From: Chara braunii
Taxonomy: Eukaryota; Streptophyta; Charophyceae; Charales; Characeae
Assembly (NCBI GenBank): GCA_003427395.1
Contig: BFEA01000714.1
Coordinates: forward strand, 284,976 to 321,076
Direction: 5' to 3'
DNA length: 36,101 bases
Below, piece after piece: positions 1-9,258 of the stretch (positions are counted from its first letter, which is position 1; each line of letters opens with the position of its first letter). The position numbers and the translations under genes are program-made. The notes under the pieces were generated by a model. The model worked only from the letters and a program-made list of their open reading frames with translations, was not told the DNA's origin and did no database searches.

Positions 1-27
1 GGGGGGGGGGGGGGGGGGGGGGGGGGG
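1..27. other. Poly-G run at the window start
   Basis: The window opens with 27 consecutive G followed by a C-rich stretch. This is more likely a scaffold end or sequencing artefact than biology, although a natural G tract cannot be excluded. Confidence 0.6.
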
Positions 28-129
28 CGACCCCCCAACAACCATCTAACCAATCATCAAACCAAAAAAAGTTGAAAGGCGCACACATGCGCATGCGTGT
101 GTATGTGTGCGCGGGGGGTGGGCGACCCC

Positions 130-200
130 CCTGCAACCATCCAACCATCCAACCAATCAACCAATCAATCAATCAATCAATCTATCTATCTATCTATTTA
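130..200. repeat. AATC/TATC simple repeat
   Basis: Imperfect ACCATCCA units grade into AATC units and then TATC units. The same AATC-to-TATC grading recurs at 32840-33020 near the other end of the window. No gene is seen in 1-440. Confidence 0.8.
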
Positions 201-454
201 TGTGTGTAATGTTTTTTATTTCCTTTTTCAAATTAAAAATAAACTTCACTCCCCTCCCAAAAAAAAAGGTTTGGAAGGTGTAGAAAAACCTACAACCATA
301 TATAATCATATATATTTTTCCCTTGCTTTTCCCATTGATAAAAAATCAGGAATTTCGCAGTCGGATCCCAAATGGTCGTGGTAGGAGCCGCGGTCAATAT
401 CTCGATCGTTGACCATCAAAAGCCTACCGTTCATGACCGTGAGGGATACATAGT

Positions 455-1062
455 ATGTTGCCACCGTGGAGGGTGGTGGCGGTAGGGAAGATGACGGCAA
501 CGACGGGAAAAATGGAGGCGGTGGGGCAAGAGATGGAGGACTCGCGATCATCTCCGATATCTCCCCCTGCCTCCATCTTCTCCGTCATTGTCGTCATCTC
601 CCTCGTTGCCTCCATCTCCCTAACTCTACCTCCACCGCCATCTCCTTGCTGCTTCCATCTCCCACTTCGCCTGCAGTGTCTCCCTTTTTGCCATCTAACA
701 TTACGCATCCGCCGTCTTTCCCGCCAGCGCCACCCCCCCCGCCACTGCTATCTCTCGCTCCACTGCCATGGCAGTCGCAACAGGGAAGACGTCGAAGGCA
801 AAAAAGGAAATGGCGGAAAAAGAAATAGCGGAGCCAAAGGGAAGATGGTGGCAACAGGGAAGATGGCGTAGGTGGAAGGAGAGATGGCGAAGAGGGAGAT
901 GGTGGAGGAGGAATGGGAAATGGGAGCGGCGAGGCAGATTGTGGCGGCAACAAAGGTCCCCATTGCCACTGTCTCCTCCTCGACCACCACTATTTCCCTT
1001 GTCACTACCGCCATTTACCCCGTTGCTGCCATCTCTTCTTCCTCTGCCATCTTCCCCGTAAT
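455..1062. repeat. GATGG/CCATC minisatellite with strand switching
   Basis: Purine-rich tracts built from imperfect GGGAAGATGG and GGCGG units (about 466-545 and 771-945) alternate with pyrimidine-rich tracts of the complementary type (about 546-770 and 950-1062). Repeat orientation therefore flips several times within 600 bp. Low-complexity open frames occur on both strands but show no protein-like composition. Confidence 0.75.
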
Positions 1063-1064
1063 CG

Positions 1065-1325
1065 AATCGATGATGTAATCGACTTCATTATGTAATCCAT
1101 TGGATTACGCAATTAAATTAATTACTTAATCGATTCAATTCTACAATCGATTCATATCTGATTCGATTATGTAATGAATTCAATTTTGCAATTGATTCAT
1201 AATCGATCCGATTACTTAATGGATTCAATTATTCAATTGATTAATAATCGATTTGATTATGTAGTGGCGATTATACAATTAATTCATAATTGATTCGATT
1301 ACGTAATCGAACGTCAGTGAGATTT
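1065..1325. repeat. AT-rich palindromic repeat (ATTACGTAAT / ATCGATT)
   Basis: Many near-palindromic words such as GATTACGTAATC, CAATTGATT and AATCGATT are spaced about 20-40 bases apart. They form a degenerate short-period repeat that could adopt hairpins. No coding potential is seen. Confidence 0.65.
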
Positions 1326-1770
1326 GATTACGTAACTGAATCATGGGGGCGATGACAGGGAAGGTGGTTGAGGCGGAGGGAAAGATGGAGGAAATGAGAC
1401 AGTGGAGGCGGAGGTTGGATAGCGGTAGTAGGGAAGATAACGACTTTGCGGGTGAGATGTTGGTGGCGGGGGAGATGGCATGATTACGTAATTGAATCAT
1501 GGGGACGACGACAAAGAGATGGTTGAGGCAGATGGTGGAAATGAGACAGTGGCGGAGGAGGTTGGATAGCGGTAGTGGGGAACATAGTGACTTTGCGGGT
1601 GAGATGCTGGTGGTGAGGGAGATGGAAGAGGTGGAGGGGGAGATGGCGGCAACGGGGAAGATGGTAGCGACGGTGGCGGTAGTCGAAATGGCGTTGATGG
1701 GGGGGTGACAAGAAAGATGGCAGAGGCAGGCAGGAAGATGGCGGAGGCAGGAAAATTTTCACACTGGATT
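1326..1770 (+). repeat. Tandem duplication, about 156-bp unit
   Basis: Copy one (1326-1481) and copy two (from 1482) both begin GATTACGTAAYTGAATCATG and continue with the same GA-rich body (GAGACAGTGG, GGTTGGATAGCGGTAGT, GACTTTGCGGGTGAGATG). Degenerate GATGGCGG units follow to about 1770. This combines the two repeat types immediately upstream. Confidence 0.75.
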
Positions 1771-2540
1771 TTTCTTTCTTTTTGCCTGCGTGAAAATGAA
1801 TTTGATCCGATTTCACCCTTGCTGAAAATAAAACTGATTATGTAATTGATTTTATTCCTATATATGTGTTTTGCAACTCGTGCGAAAATGAAATCGATTA
1901 CGTACTTGATTCCCTTCTGGCACGTAGTGTTTAAAAAACAGCCTGTATGGCAGTGACCCACATACTCATACATATATATACGTATCAGTTGTTGTTGGAA
2001 CAATCCACAACCTCACAGTGAAACCTACATACACACACATTTGCATACACTAGTACACAAACTTCCACACATACAATTACATTGTTGCATTAGTATGTGA
2101 TTGTTGCAGGAAGATGTCTGATGCAATACAAGGTATATATCAGGTGACATTTTGTAACATGAGGATCGTTTTTGCACTGGTCATGAGAAGATAGACTACG
2201 CCATACAGTTATTTTTGCATGCAGCTTCCAATAAAATATTTATTCTTGTGCATAACAAACCCAAAACCTTAACATATTGACGATAATATCTTTTAATTTT
2301 TTGTGCTACCTCTGTTTCATTACCTATCCAAAAAATATCCGTTTCTAGCGAGATTTGGTGATAACGAACAATGCATGTCTTGTATGAGAACCCTAACTCT
2401 TCAAGTTTTTTAATCGGTCAAATTTTCAAGAGATATCCACTTTTTACAAACTGCCTGTTTTTAGAGTGCGCAGGTTGACACTTAAAAAATCGAGAGTCAT
2501 CTCAATGAAATCTATCTAACTAGGCCTGATGGTTTTTCGA
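1771..2540. other. No recognisable feature
   Basis: AT-leaning unique-looking sequence. I see no credible open frame, RNA gene or element boundary. Confidence 0.5.
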
Positions 2541-3150
2541 GAGTGGGGAATAGAGAGCACGTGAGGCGGAGCCTCTCTCTTGGAAAACGTAGAATTAACA
2601 ATTGTGGAGCTCTATTATCGAAAACGTAAAATCAACAATAGTGGAGTCACTGGCATGCCCTTATACTTGGGGGAATAAGGTAGCGTGGTCAGAGTGGGCC
2701 TTGTTATCTAGGTGCCTGGGGTGGCTGGGCTATTTGTCCTTCACCCAAGTGGTAATCAGTTGCTTTACACTACTGCACTCTCGAAAAACGTAGAATAGAC
2801 AGTAGTGGTGCGAGGTCCTTATACGGCCAATACACGACCCCAACCTTAGGAGGTTTGTCCGTCGCCTACTCATAATATTTTGTGCCTTATGCCTACTGGA
2901 CCACAATGGTTGGTAGCACTAGCTAGAAAATAAAAAAGTGTGCGGTTCAAAAAATATTGGTGCAATGTAGTGCCTCCAGCACCTGGGTGTGCTGGTGGTT
3001 TATGCTCGGGCACTTGGGTGTGGTGGTGGTTTATGCTCGGGGGAATAAGGTAGCCTGGTGAGAGTGGGCCTTCACATCCAGGTGCCTGGGCGTATTCTGG
3101 TCAGGCTAGTTTGTCCTTTACCCAAGTGGTAATCAGTTGGCTGAGATCGC
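2541..3150. repeat. Duplicated dispersed repeat
   Basis: A block at about 2668-2768 (GGGGGAATAAGGTAGC, AGAGTGGGCCTT, CAAGTGGTAATCAGTTG) recurs at about 3039-3140 with the same order of words. A second short motif, GAAAACGTAGAAT, appears near 2584 and 2784. Probably overlapping copies of an unidentified repeat. Confidence 0.6.
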
Positions 3151-4090
3151 TCCATAGAGGCTGGAAATGCCTTTGTAACACTCTTAACCACATTCGACAA
3201 AAGGGTCTCAGGGGTCTTCGAAGGTGGGCCACGTGGGGCGCTGCAGGTCGTATTGTTGCCCAACACGGCTCGATCGATCTGATGGTGTGTACCTACCACT
3301 AATTATATCGTCTGATGCGAAGCCTTCGACGACGCCCACGAGAATAATGTATGGTGGTTTTTGGGTCCCTACCATAGTCCATTTCCTCTTTTTGGTTTAT
3401 TTGTCGCCCCCAGGTAATCCATAACCGTTTTCTTATTTATATATTTATTTATTTTAAACACCTTCCATTTTATTACAAACAAACTTCCAATCACGGCTAT
3501 GAACCTCTCAATTCAACCCGGGGCTATCGCGATAGCATCAACCCGTTTAGCGTATTCCTTGAGTACCAATCTGCCAGTAGCTCCCAGACTCTCTGATAGA
3601 AACTAGTAAAAAGTCAATTTAACCCAAATTACTCAGATCACCACCTTGACTGCACACTTCTTGTCTGCCTCCTACCAATCTCCCACCCTGATAAGGAAGG
3701 ACCCCGACAATGAGCCTTATATGCATAATCCTTCCCACCTACTATCTTTAGCTTATTTGGGCCTGATGCCGACCCAAAATGACCGACGGGAACTCTGGTT
3801 CCGAGTGACTGTGACACTCTGCCACCCTCTACCCCTATGTGACCTCCTACGGTCGAGAGTCAAGAACAAGGCCGAAACCGAGTGCCCTCGTTCGGGAAAA
3901 ATTTGAAGAGTTATCTACCTCTCTCAATCCATTTCCACAACGCGAGATTACCCTCTGGGGTAAGGTGGGCCAGCCGGCCCCCGAAGCACGAAGTTTTATG
4001 GAACCATCCCTTGTATCACCCGGCGTGACCAGTCTGCGTTGAGTGCAGTAGCTAGCATGGCCATGATTGTGGCTTCTGCCTGCAGTTCCA
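3151..4090. other. No recognisable gene
   Basis: Short open frames exist but none resembles a known protein. A segment near 3370-3430 (TTTTTGGTTTATTTGTCG, CCCCAGGTAATCCA) is repeated at about 6150-6190, so part of this stretch is dispersed repeat. Confidence 0.4.
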
Positions 4091-4915
4091 ACAGGTTTTC
4101 ATTCTGAAATCTTAGGCTTGGACCCCACTGCCTAGCGGCTGGAAACGGATGTTGGCCAAAAAATGGCTGAGTGTGGTTGGAAAGAACTTGCCGCGTTTCG
4201 TTGGGACCCCACTGCCACCCTTGACACTTGGCACTGGAAACAGCAGAGCATACCCGAATAGGAAATCCCCCCGGGGTGTTTCCGAAAAAGGCAAGTCGGG
4301 CAGGGGCTGTGGTCCATGACCTTCTATCGCCCTGCACCAGGACATATCCGTGTGTGGCCGTGCGTGATGGTAAAAACATGAGCATGTCTGTGGTGGCCTC
4401 CCAGTCAAAAAAACGGTCCCCGACGAGGGTGCATGGTCCACGCCGTCCAGCCGCCGTATGGAAACGGATGGACATAGCCCCCCCCCTGCTCGTCTGGACG
4501 CCTCCTTGGAAAGGGAATGGAAAGCGGTCAGTGTTGAATTTCCAGACCGCCGACCGTGTAGAAACGCCCCGTCAGCATTTCCGCGACCTGCTTCCAAGCA
4601 CGGTGGGGTCTGGAATTCCTTTCCAGGGCGACTTTCCACATTGGTTTCCAACACTGGTGGGGTCTGGAAAACACTACAGCGCCCAAACTTTTCCAGGCCG
4701 CCGGGCAGTGGGGTCCAAGCCTTAGGCTGTTCCTATCCATCCAGATGACCCATCGTATAGTGGCACTTCTAGGCCGACTTTCCACATCGGTTTCCAGCAC
4801 TGGTGGGGTCTGGAAAACACTACAACGCCCAAACTTTTCCAGGCCGCCGGGCAGTGGGGTCCAAGCCTTAGGCTGTTCCTATCCATCCAGATAACCCATC
4901 GCATAGTGGCACGTC
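4091..4915. repeat. TGGAAA/TTTCCA-rich repeat with a 146-bp tandem duplication
   Basis: TGGAAA and TTTCCA words recur throughout. Two near-identical units, about 4630-4768 and 4776-4912, carry the words GGTGGGGTCTGGAAAACACT, AACTTTTCCAGGCCGCCGGG and CTGTTCCTATCCATCCAGAT. Open frames of 160-180 codons overlap on both strands here, but they lie across the repeat and match nothing I recognise. Confidence 0.65.
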
Positions 4916-5050
4916 CCACCTGAGCTATGTAACTGCGCAAGATCGGAGGTGGTGGGAAATGCATTGGCAAGGTTTTGCCAACCAACCCAGCATGATCGGA
5001 CAGCGATGGGTATTGCTCGGCGCAGTGCCACAGGGGACCAAGGTTTCGGA

Positions 5051-5128
5051 TTACCTGTCAAATCTGGACAGGACGGCCTTTCAGTCCTTTTTTTTTATTG
5101 TCATTATAGTATTACGGGGAACCACTCA
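5051..5128 (-). mobile_element. Truncated SINE B copy between 31-bp direct repeats
   Basis: This 78-bp insert matches the 3' end of the SINE B copy at 5171-5590, including a T10 run followed by ATTGTCATTATAGTATTACG on the + strand. It is flanked by perfect 31-bp direct repeats at 5020-5050 and 5129-5159 that begin GCGCAGTGCC. The repeats could be a long target-site duplication of a 5'-truncated SINE, or the product of a local tandem duplication. Confidence 0.6.
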
Positions 5129-5170
5129 GCGCAGTGCCACAGGGGACCAAGGTTTCGGAGGGCTGGGGTT

Positions 5171-5590
5171 ACTATTACCTGTCAAATCTGGGCAGGACGG
5201 CCTTTCAGGCCTTTTTTTTTTATTGTCATTATAGTATTACGGGGAACCACATCCGTGCTCAAGCCTCCAACGAGGGAACATGCGGGAGCTGCACCCACCA
5301 GCAGGTGCGATACCTGCTACAGCAGGTGGGCGATACCGGCCAGGGGTCAGCCCGTAGCATCAGGACCGAGCTTCTTCGATGGGCCAGTCACTCTGCCCCC
5401 CCTCCGGTCCCCTCCCCCTATGAACATCAGCAGTCTCTGCTCAATGCCACTCGGGGGGACCAACGGCATATCTCTAGGTGGCGGGCGCCAAGCTTGCCCA
5501 GGAAAGTACATGAGGCCAATGGGGATTGAACCCAAGACCTCCTGAATGCCACTTGCGTGCCTTACCAACTGAGCTAGGCCGCAGGATCTG
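5171..5590 (-). mobile_element. tRNA-derived SINE, family B, copy 1
   Basis: Read on the minus strand, the element starts with a tRNA-like head: A box TAGCTCAGTTGG (about 5566-5577) and B box GGTTCAATCC (about 5523-5532). A non-tRNA body follows, then an A-rich 3' part near 5210-5230. An 11-bp direct repeat, GGGCTGGGGTT, borders it at 5160-5170 and 5591-5601 and fits a target-site duplication. The head lacks a normal cloverleaf and flows into unrelated body sequence, so it is not a functional tRNA gene. Confidence 0.75.
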
Positions 5591-5616
5591 GGGCTGGGGT
5601 TCCACGGAACCATTTT

Positions 5617-6121
5617 TTGTTTTCTTTTTTTTTTCCTGATCTATCTCATTTTTCTTGATAGTACGCATCTATCTCATCCTCTCACTATTCTATATATAGT
5701 ATGGGGGAACACCAACCAACCCGGATCCCTCCCCAGCCCACAGGGTAGGTTGGCACCACAGCTGTGGTGCGAGGGCAAGGCTGTACCAGTCCCTCATCAC
5801 GGTGACGAGGGGTGGGCAGGAATTGCCGATGGGGGAACTCGGCGGTGCTAGCGCCGAGCAATTGCCAGTCACTGCACCTCCCCCTACCCCCCCCCCAACT
5901 CCACATGGCGCTGTCTAATGGTCAATATTGTCGCTGCATAGCAGCCAACAACATCAGCCAAAGTCCTGCCAATGCTGGCTTGGGGGGCCGACGGGTTATC
6001 TCTAGCTGGTAGAACACCAAGCTTGCCCAGGCACATCGTGAGGCCATTGGGGATTGAACCCACGACCTCCTGAATGCAACTTCTGTGCCTTACCAACTGA
6101 GCTAGGCCCGCAGGCCAACAT
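5617..6121 (-). mobile_element. tRNA-derived SINE, family B, copy 2
   Basis: The tRNA-like head (minus strand) has TAGCTCAGTTGG complementary to about 6096-6107 and GGTTCAATCC complementary to about 6053-6062. The first part of the body (GGGCAAGCTTGG, TAGAGATA) matches copy 1. The 3' end is an A-rich tail at about 5617-5634. Direct repeats GGAACCATTTT at 5606-5616 and 6122-6132 fit a target-site duplication, giving an element of about 505 bp. Confidence 0.8.
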
Positions 6122-6210
6122 GGAACCATTTTGCTACTCGTCTAATTCCCCTTTTTTGGTTCATTTGTCGGCCCCAGGTAATCCAGAACCATTTTGTTTG
6201 TTACTCATCT
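6122..6210. repeat. Short tandem/dispersed repeat next to SINE B
   Basis: AACCATTTTG...TACTC-TCT-ATTC occurs at about 6124 and again at about 6187. Between them lies the TTTTTTGGTTCATTTGTCGG / CCCCAGGTAATCCA block that also occurs near 3390-3420. Confidence 0.5.
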
Positions 6211-6760
6211 CATTCTTCTGACGGATTCGAGCTCCCGTCGGTTTGTCAATAGTCCGTGTCCGTGGGTACGTCGCGCCATCCCATGCAAGCGGAGAAATCG
6301 AGAACCGCGGGCGCTGTGGATTGCGTGCCTGCGGGCGGGTAATCAATCTCCCGCCAAAGGTACGCGAACAACCGAGCTGGGCGGCAAGGGGAAACGTAGA
6401 GGACGGCGGGGAAAGCAGCTGCTGTATGTTGTTCCGCTCCCATCTGGGGCCGAGGGTGTGAATGCTGGGCGCGCTGCCGGGGCTTTCGTCGACGCCCGCA
6501 ACGTTGTGCCTCGTGCGGCACGTCGTGACGGAGAGCGGCAAGTGCGCGGCAAGTGCACGGCAAGCGCATTTGGTTGCGAGCCCGCCTGATCATCCCTCTG
6601 TGATCGGATCGAATCGAAATCGAAGCGAGTGTAATCGCTGCAATCTACTCCCCCGTGTCTTGCCTGATACTGGCGCTCTTTCGTGTTCCCTCTATTGGCT
6701 TTTCGCTGGCCGAATCGAAGGGATAGTTGACTGGTTCGTTCTCTTTTATTTCTCATTCCT
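6200..6760 (+). promoter_or_regulatory. GC-rich block, candidate eIF4E promoter region
   Basis: This block is clearly richer in GC and CpG than its flanks and lies directly before a long pyrimidine tract upstream of eIF4E. No TATA box in a fixed position is evident. The promoter role is inferred from position and composition only. Open frames here on both strands match nothing I know. Confidence 0.35.
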
Positions 6761-7060
6761 TACGTCCTTCCCTCCTCCTCTCTCCTTTTCTCTCCGTTTC
6801 TTCCATCTTTTGTCCTTTCTTCTTGCATTTCGTAATATCTTCGGTCATTGACTCCTCGCCTCCTCTATCCTTGTCCCTTTGTCCTTGCCTTCTGTTCTCT
6901 TTCCTTCCCTCCTCCGTACTCTCGTTCTTCCTCCTCTCTTCCTTTCTTCCTCGTCTTCTCCTCTTCTTCTTCTCTTCTTCTTCGTCTTCTTCTTCTTTCC
7001 TCTTCTTCTTCTTCTCGATTCATCGTCTTCATTCCCGATTTCAGTTTTTTTTTTTTTTTT
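6745..7060 (+). promoter_or_regulatory. Long pyrimidine (CTT/TCC) tract, possible 5' leader
   Basis: About 300 bases are almost pure C and T on the + strand, with TCTTCTTCT runs and a T14 run ending at 7060. Such tracts are frequent around transcription starts of plant housekeeping genes. A start site for eIF4E here is inference. Confidence 0.35.
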
Positions 7061-7063
7061 GTC

Positions 7064-7117
7064 ATGTCAGCTTTAGGTTCTCTTCACCGTCGTGTTCTTC
7101 TTCTTCGCTGCATCTGA
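7064..7117 (+). other. Possible 17-codon upstream ORF
   Basis: An ATG at 7064 opens 17 codons (MSALGSLHRRVLLLRCI) closed by TGA at 7115-7117. A plausible splice donor, GTAAGA, follows at 7121. If transcription starts upstream, this would be a uORF ending three bases before the end of a leader exon. Low confidence without RNA data. Confidence 0.25.
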
Positions 7118-7386
7118 AACGTAAGATCCTCAGTTCAGGAAATTTCCATGCTTGCGGTCTCGTTTACGCGTCGTGCCTGTCCTGGTCAGCCACACACCCT
7201 CCTCTTCTTCTCGAGGTCGTCCTTACGTGTTTTTTCTTTAATATCTGTTGATTTTTATTTTGTATTTTTAGTTTGTTTTCTTGACTTGCATGAAACAGTG
7301 ATGGAATTTCTGCCATCTCCTAAGCCGCAGGGTAATTAGTCGAATGGCGCTTTCAACATGTGATGGATGGCGGGATGCTTGCTTCG

Positions 7387-7985
7387 GGTTTTCCAGTCCC
7401 GATCCAATTCCCGACCCGCGGAATTCTCCACCCACTCTGAGGGGATACTCATACTAGGGACTTTTTCGACTCCGCTCTGGACGTAATTGAGGTCAGATAC
7501 ATCCCTGGTTTGCCGTAAAAGCGGTCAGGTGCGTCTCGGAAAGTTCCAATGTGAGTACGACCTAATTTTGATCTGGAGTCCAAACAAATTGGCGGGCTTG
7601 CCGATGTCTATCCCGGCGACTTTTGTTACCGACTTGATTCCGACGCTTGCTACTGCCGGTTCGAGTCCCGATCCAGATTCCGACCCGCCGAATTTTTGTA
7701 TTTTTTTTACAAGAAAAGTTGGCTCATTTATTGCACACACAAAAAGGGGAAGGCCGGGAATCCCTCCACAAACAACCCTGAAGAAGGGAAAAGGTTGTAC
7801 TGGGACCACTACCACCGGCGCTAAAGCAAGTAGTGTATAGATTAAAAATTGTTGGCTGTGGCGAGTTCTATCCCGATCCCGACCTCTTGTTAGCGACCCT
7901 ATTACCGATCCTCTCTCCTTGACGCTGATCTTATGTGCTAACCCGACCCCGATCCTTACCGATCCCGACGTTGTAAGTGACGTCG
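7387..7985. repeat. CCCGATCC/GACCC motif repeats
   Basis: AGTCCCGATCCA-ATTCCGACCCG occurs near 7400 and again near 7668. A cluster of CCGATCC and CCCGACC words follows at 7869-7970. This looks like a degenerate dispersed repeat. The copy near 7656 also resembles a pol III B box (GGTTCGAGTCC), but I see no partner A box. Confidence 0.45.
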
Positions 7986-8188
7986 CGAGGCGGCGGACGG
8001 GTTGGACAACATGAGGGTGGGCGTTTTTCATTTCCCTTAGTCTCGGCCCGTCGGGATTTGGTCGTGGTCGTCTCCCCTCCATGATCGTAGTCGCTTCTCA
8101 TTGAACTCTTCTTTTTTCAATTTTTAGTACTTGTCGAAAATTTCCCTTGTCGTTCCGTACCTCTCCTCTACGCTTGGGAGGTGTGTGT

Positions 8189-8770
8189 GTGTGGATGAAT
8201 GGTACGCGCGTGTGAACTAGTGATGAAGAGATGATGAGCTGAAATCCTGCTGGAGTCAGATGGATGCAATAATGTTAGGACTAACTCGTTGTAAAAGAAA
8301 AGGAAAGAGATTGACTTAGTATTAGAGGAGGATATCTGGGTGAACGGTTCAGGCGTGTTTCTGTTGATGATCAGATCATGAGCTCGAATACTGCTGGAAT
8401 CAGATAGATACAAAATTGTGAGGCGGACACCGTAAAAAAAAAAAGAGAAGGAAATAGATTGAATGAGTAAGAGGGGGAATACGTGGCTGAACGGGACACG
8501 CGTGTGAACTGTTAATGAACAGATCATGAGCTTAAATCCTGCTGCAATCGGATGGATATAATACAGTAATGTTAGTGATGCCCCGTTGAAAAAGAAGAGG
8601 AAAGAGATTGAATTAATAATAATAGTAGGTGGGGATCTCACTGAATACTTCACGCATGTTTCTGTTGATCTAAGATCATGAGCTCAAATCCTGCTGAAAT
8701 CAGATGGATGCAATAATCTTAGGACTACCCCGTCACGAAAGAAAAGGAAAGGGATTGGATTTAGTATTAT
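8189..8770 (+). repeat. Four tandem tRNA-like (SINE-like) units, about 150 bp each
   Basis: Units begin near 8189, 8335, 8481 and 8632. Each has a degenerate A-box-like segment (best in unit 3, TGGCTGAACGGG), then about 40 bases later GAGCTYRAATCCTGCTG, which resembles a B box. An AGAAAAGGAAAGAGATTG segment and an ATTATTA-type tail follow. The array ends about 210 bases before the eIF4E start codon, in its upstream region or a 5'UTR intron. tRNA ancestry is inferred from the box spacing. Confidence 0.6.
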
Positions 8771-8980
8771 TAGTGTTATTATGGTATCACAAGATCGCAT
8801 TCTGTATGCTCATTGCTTGATATTGGATTCCTTGGTTTTGGGAATTTTGAATTCTCACATGGTTAAGAGTACATTCATTGTGAACAGGTCGGCGGGTTAG
8901 TGGAGATCCAAAGTGTGCAGGTGACATCTGGTGACATCAGAGGAGAAAGCGGTGCAGGGCAGTTCTAGGACTTGGTAGCT

Positions 8981-9258
8981 ATGGCGGAAACGACAGCGGA
9001 AAGTTCAGAGCCTAACAAGACTGCCAGTACTCCGCCAGTAGCAGCCGCAGTGGAGGGTGAGGAGGATAAGGAGGAAGGAGAAATCTCCCCAAGGAAGGGA
9101 GAGGCTCGCTTGCCATCGCCGGAAGTTAGCAAGAAGCATTTGTTGGAACATGAATGGACTCTGTGGTTCGACAATCCCAATGGACGCCAGAGGCAGACCA
9201 CGTGGGGAAACTCTCTTCGCTCCGTCTACACTTTCGGAACTGTTGAAGACTTTTGGTG
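8981..9258 (+). CDS. eIF4E: eIF4E exon 1
   Basis: Encodes residues 1-92 plus two bases of codon 93. It ends at donor GTAAGT (9259). Reading on would meet TAA after one more codon, so splicing is required. It contains the disordered N-terminus, W75 and the FW of the eIF4G-binding surface. Confidence 0.95.

Larger units (their letters stand above)
7121..8887 (+). other. eIF4E: Candidate 5'UTR intron of eIF4E
   Basis: The donor AAC|GTAAGA at 7121 and the acceptor TGAACAG|GT ending at 8887 would leave a 93-base leader (8888-8980) in which the eIF4E ATG is the first ATG. The polypyrimidine tract before the acceptor is weak, so this is a hypothesis. Confidence 0.25.

Noticed and set aside
3996-4800. 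Overlapping 160-180-codon frames on both strands
   Set aside because: They cross a TGGAAA/TTTCCA repeat with a tandem duplication, occur on both strands at once, and resemble no known protein.
5523-5590. Functional tRNA genes (also at 6053-6121, 26472-26525 and 27335-27387)
   Set aside because: A and B boxes are present, but the sequences do not form a full cloverleaf, repeat several times with shared non-tRNA bodies, and are bounded by target duplications and A-rich tails. They are SINE heads.
8189-8770. CRISPR array
   Set aside because: The repeats are about 150 bp, diverged and contiguous without spacers, and the DNA is eukaryotic.
8972-8980. Starting eIF4E at TTG 8972
   Set aside because: The ATG at 8981 is in a good initiation context and gives the MAE-type N-terminus usual for plant eIF4E.
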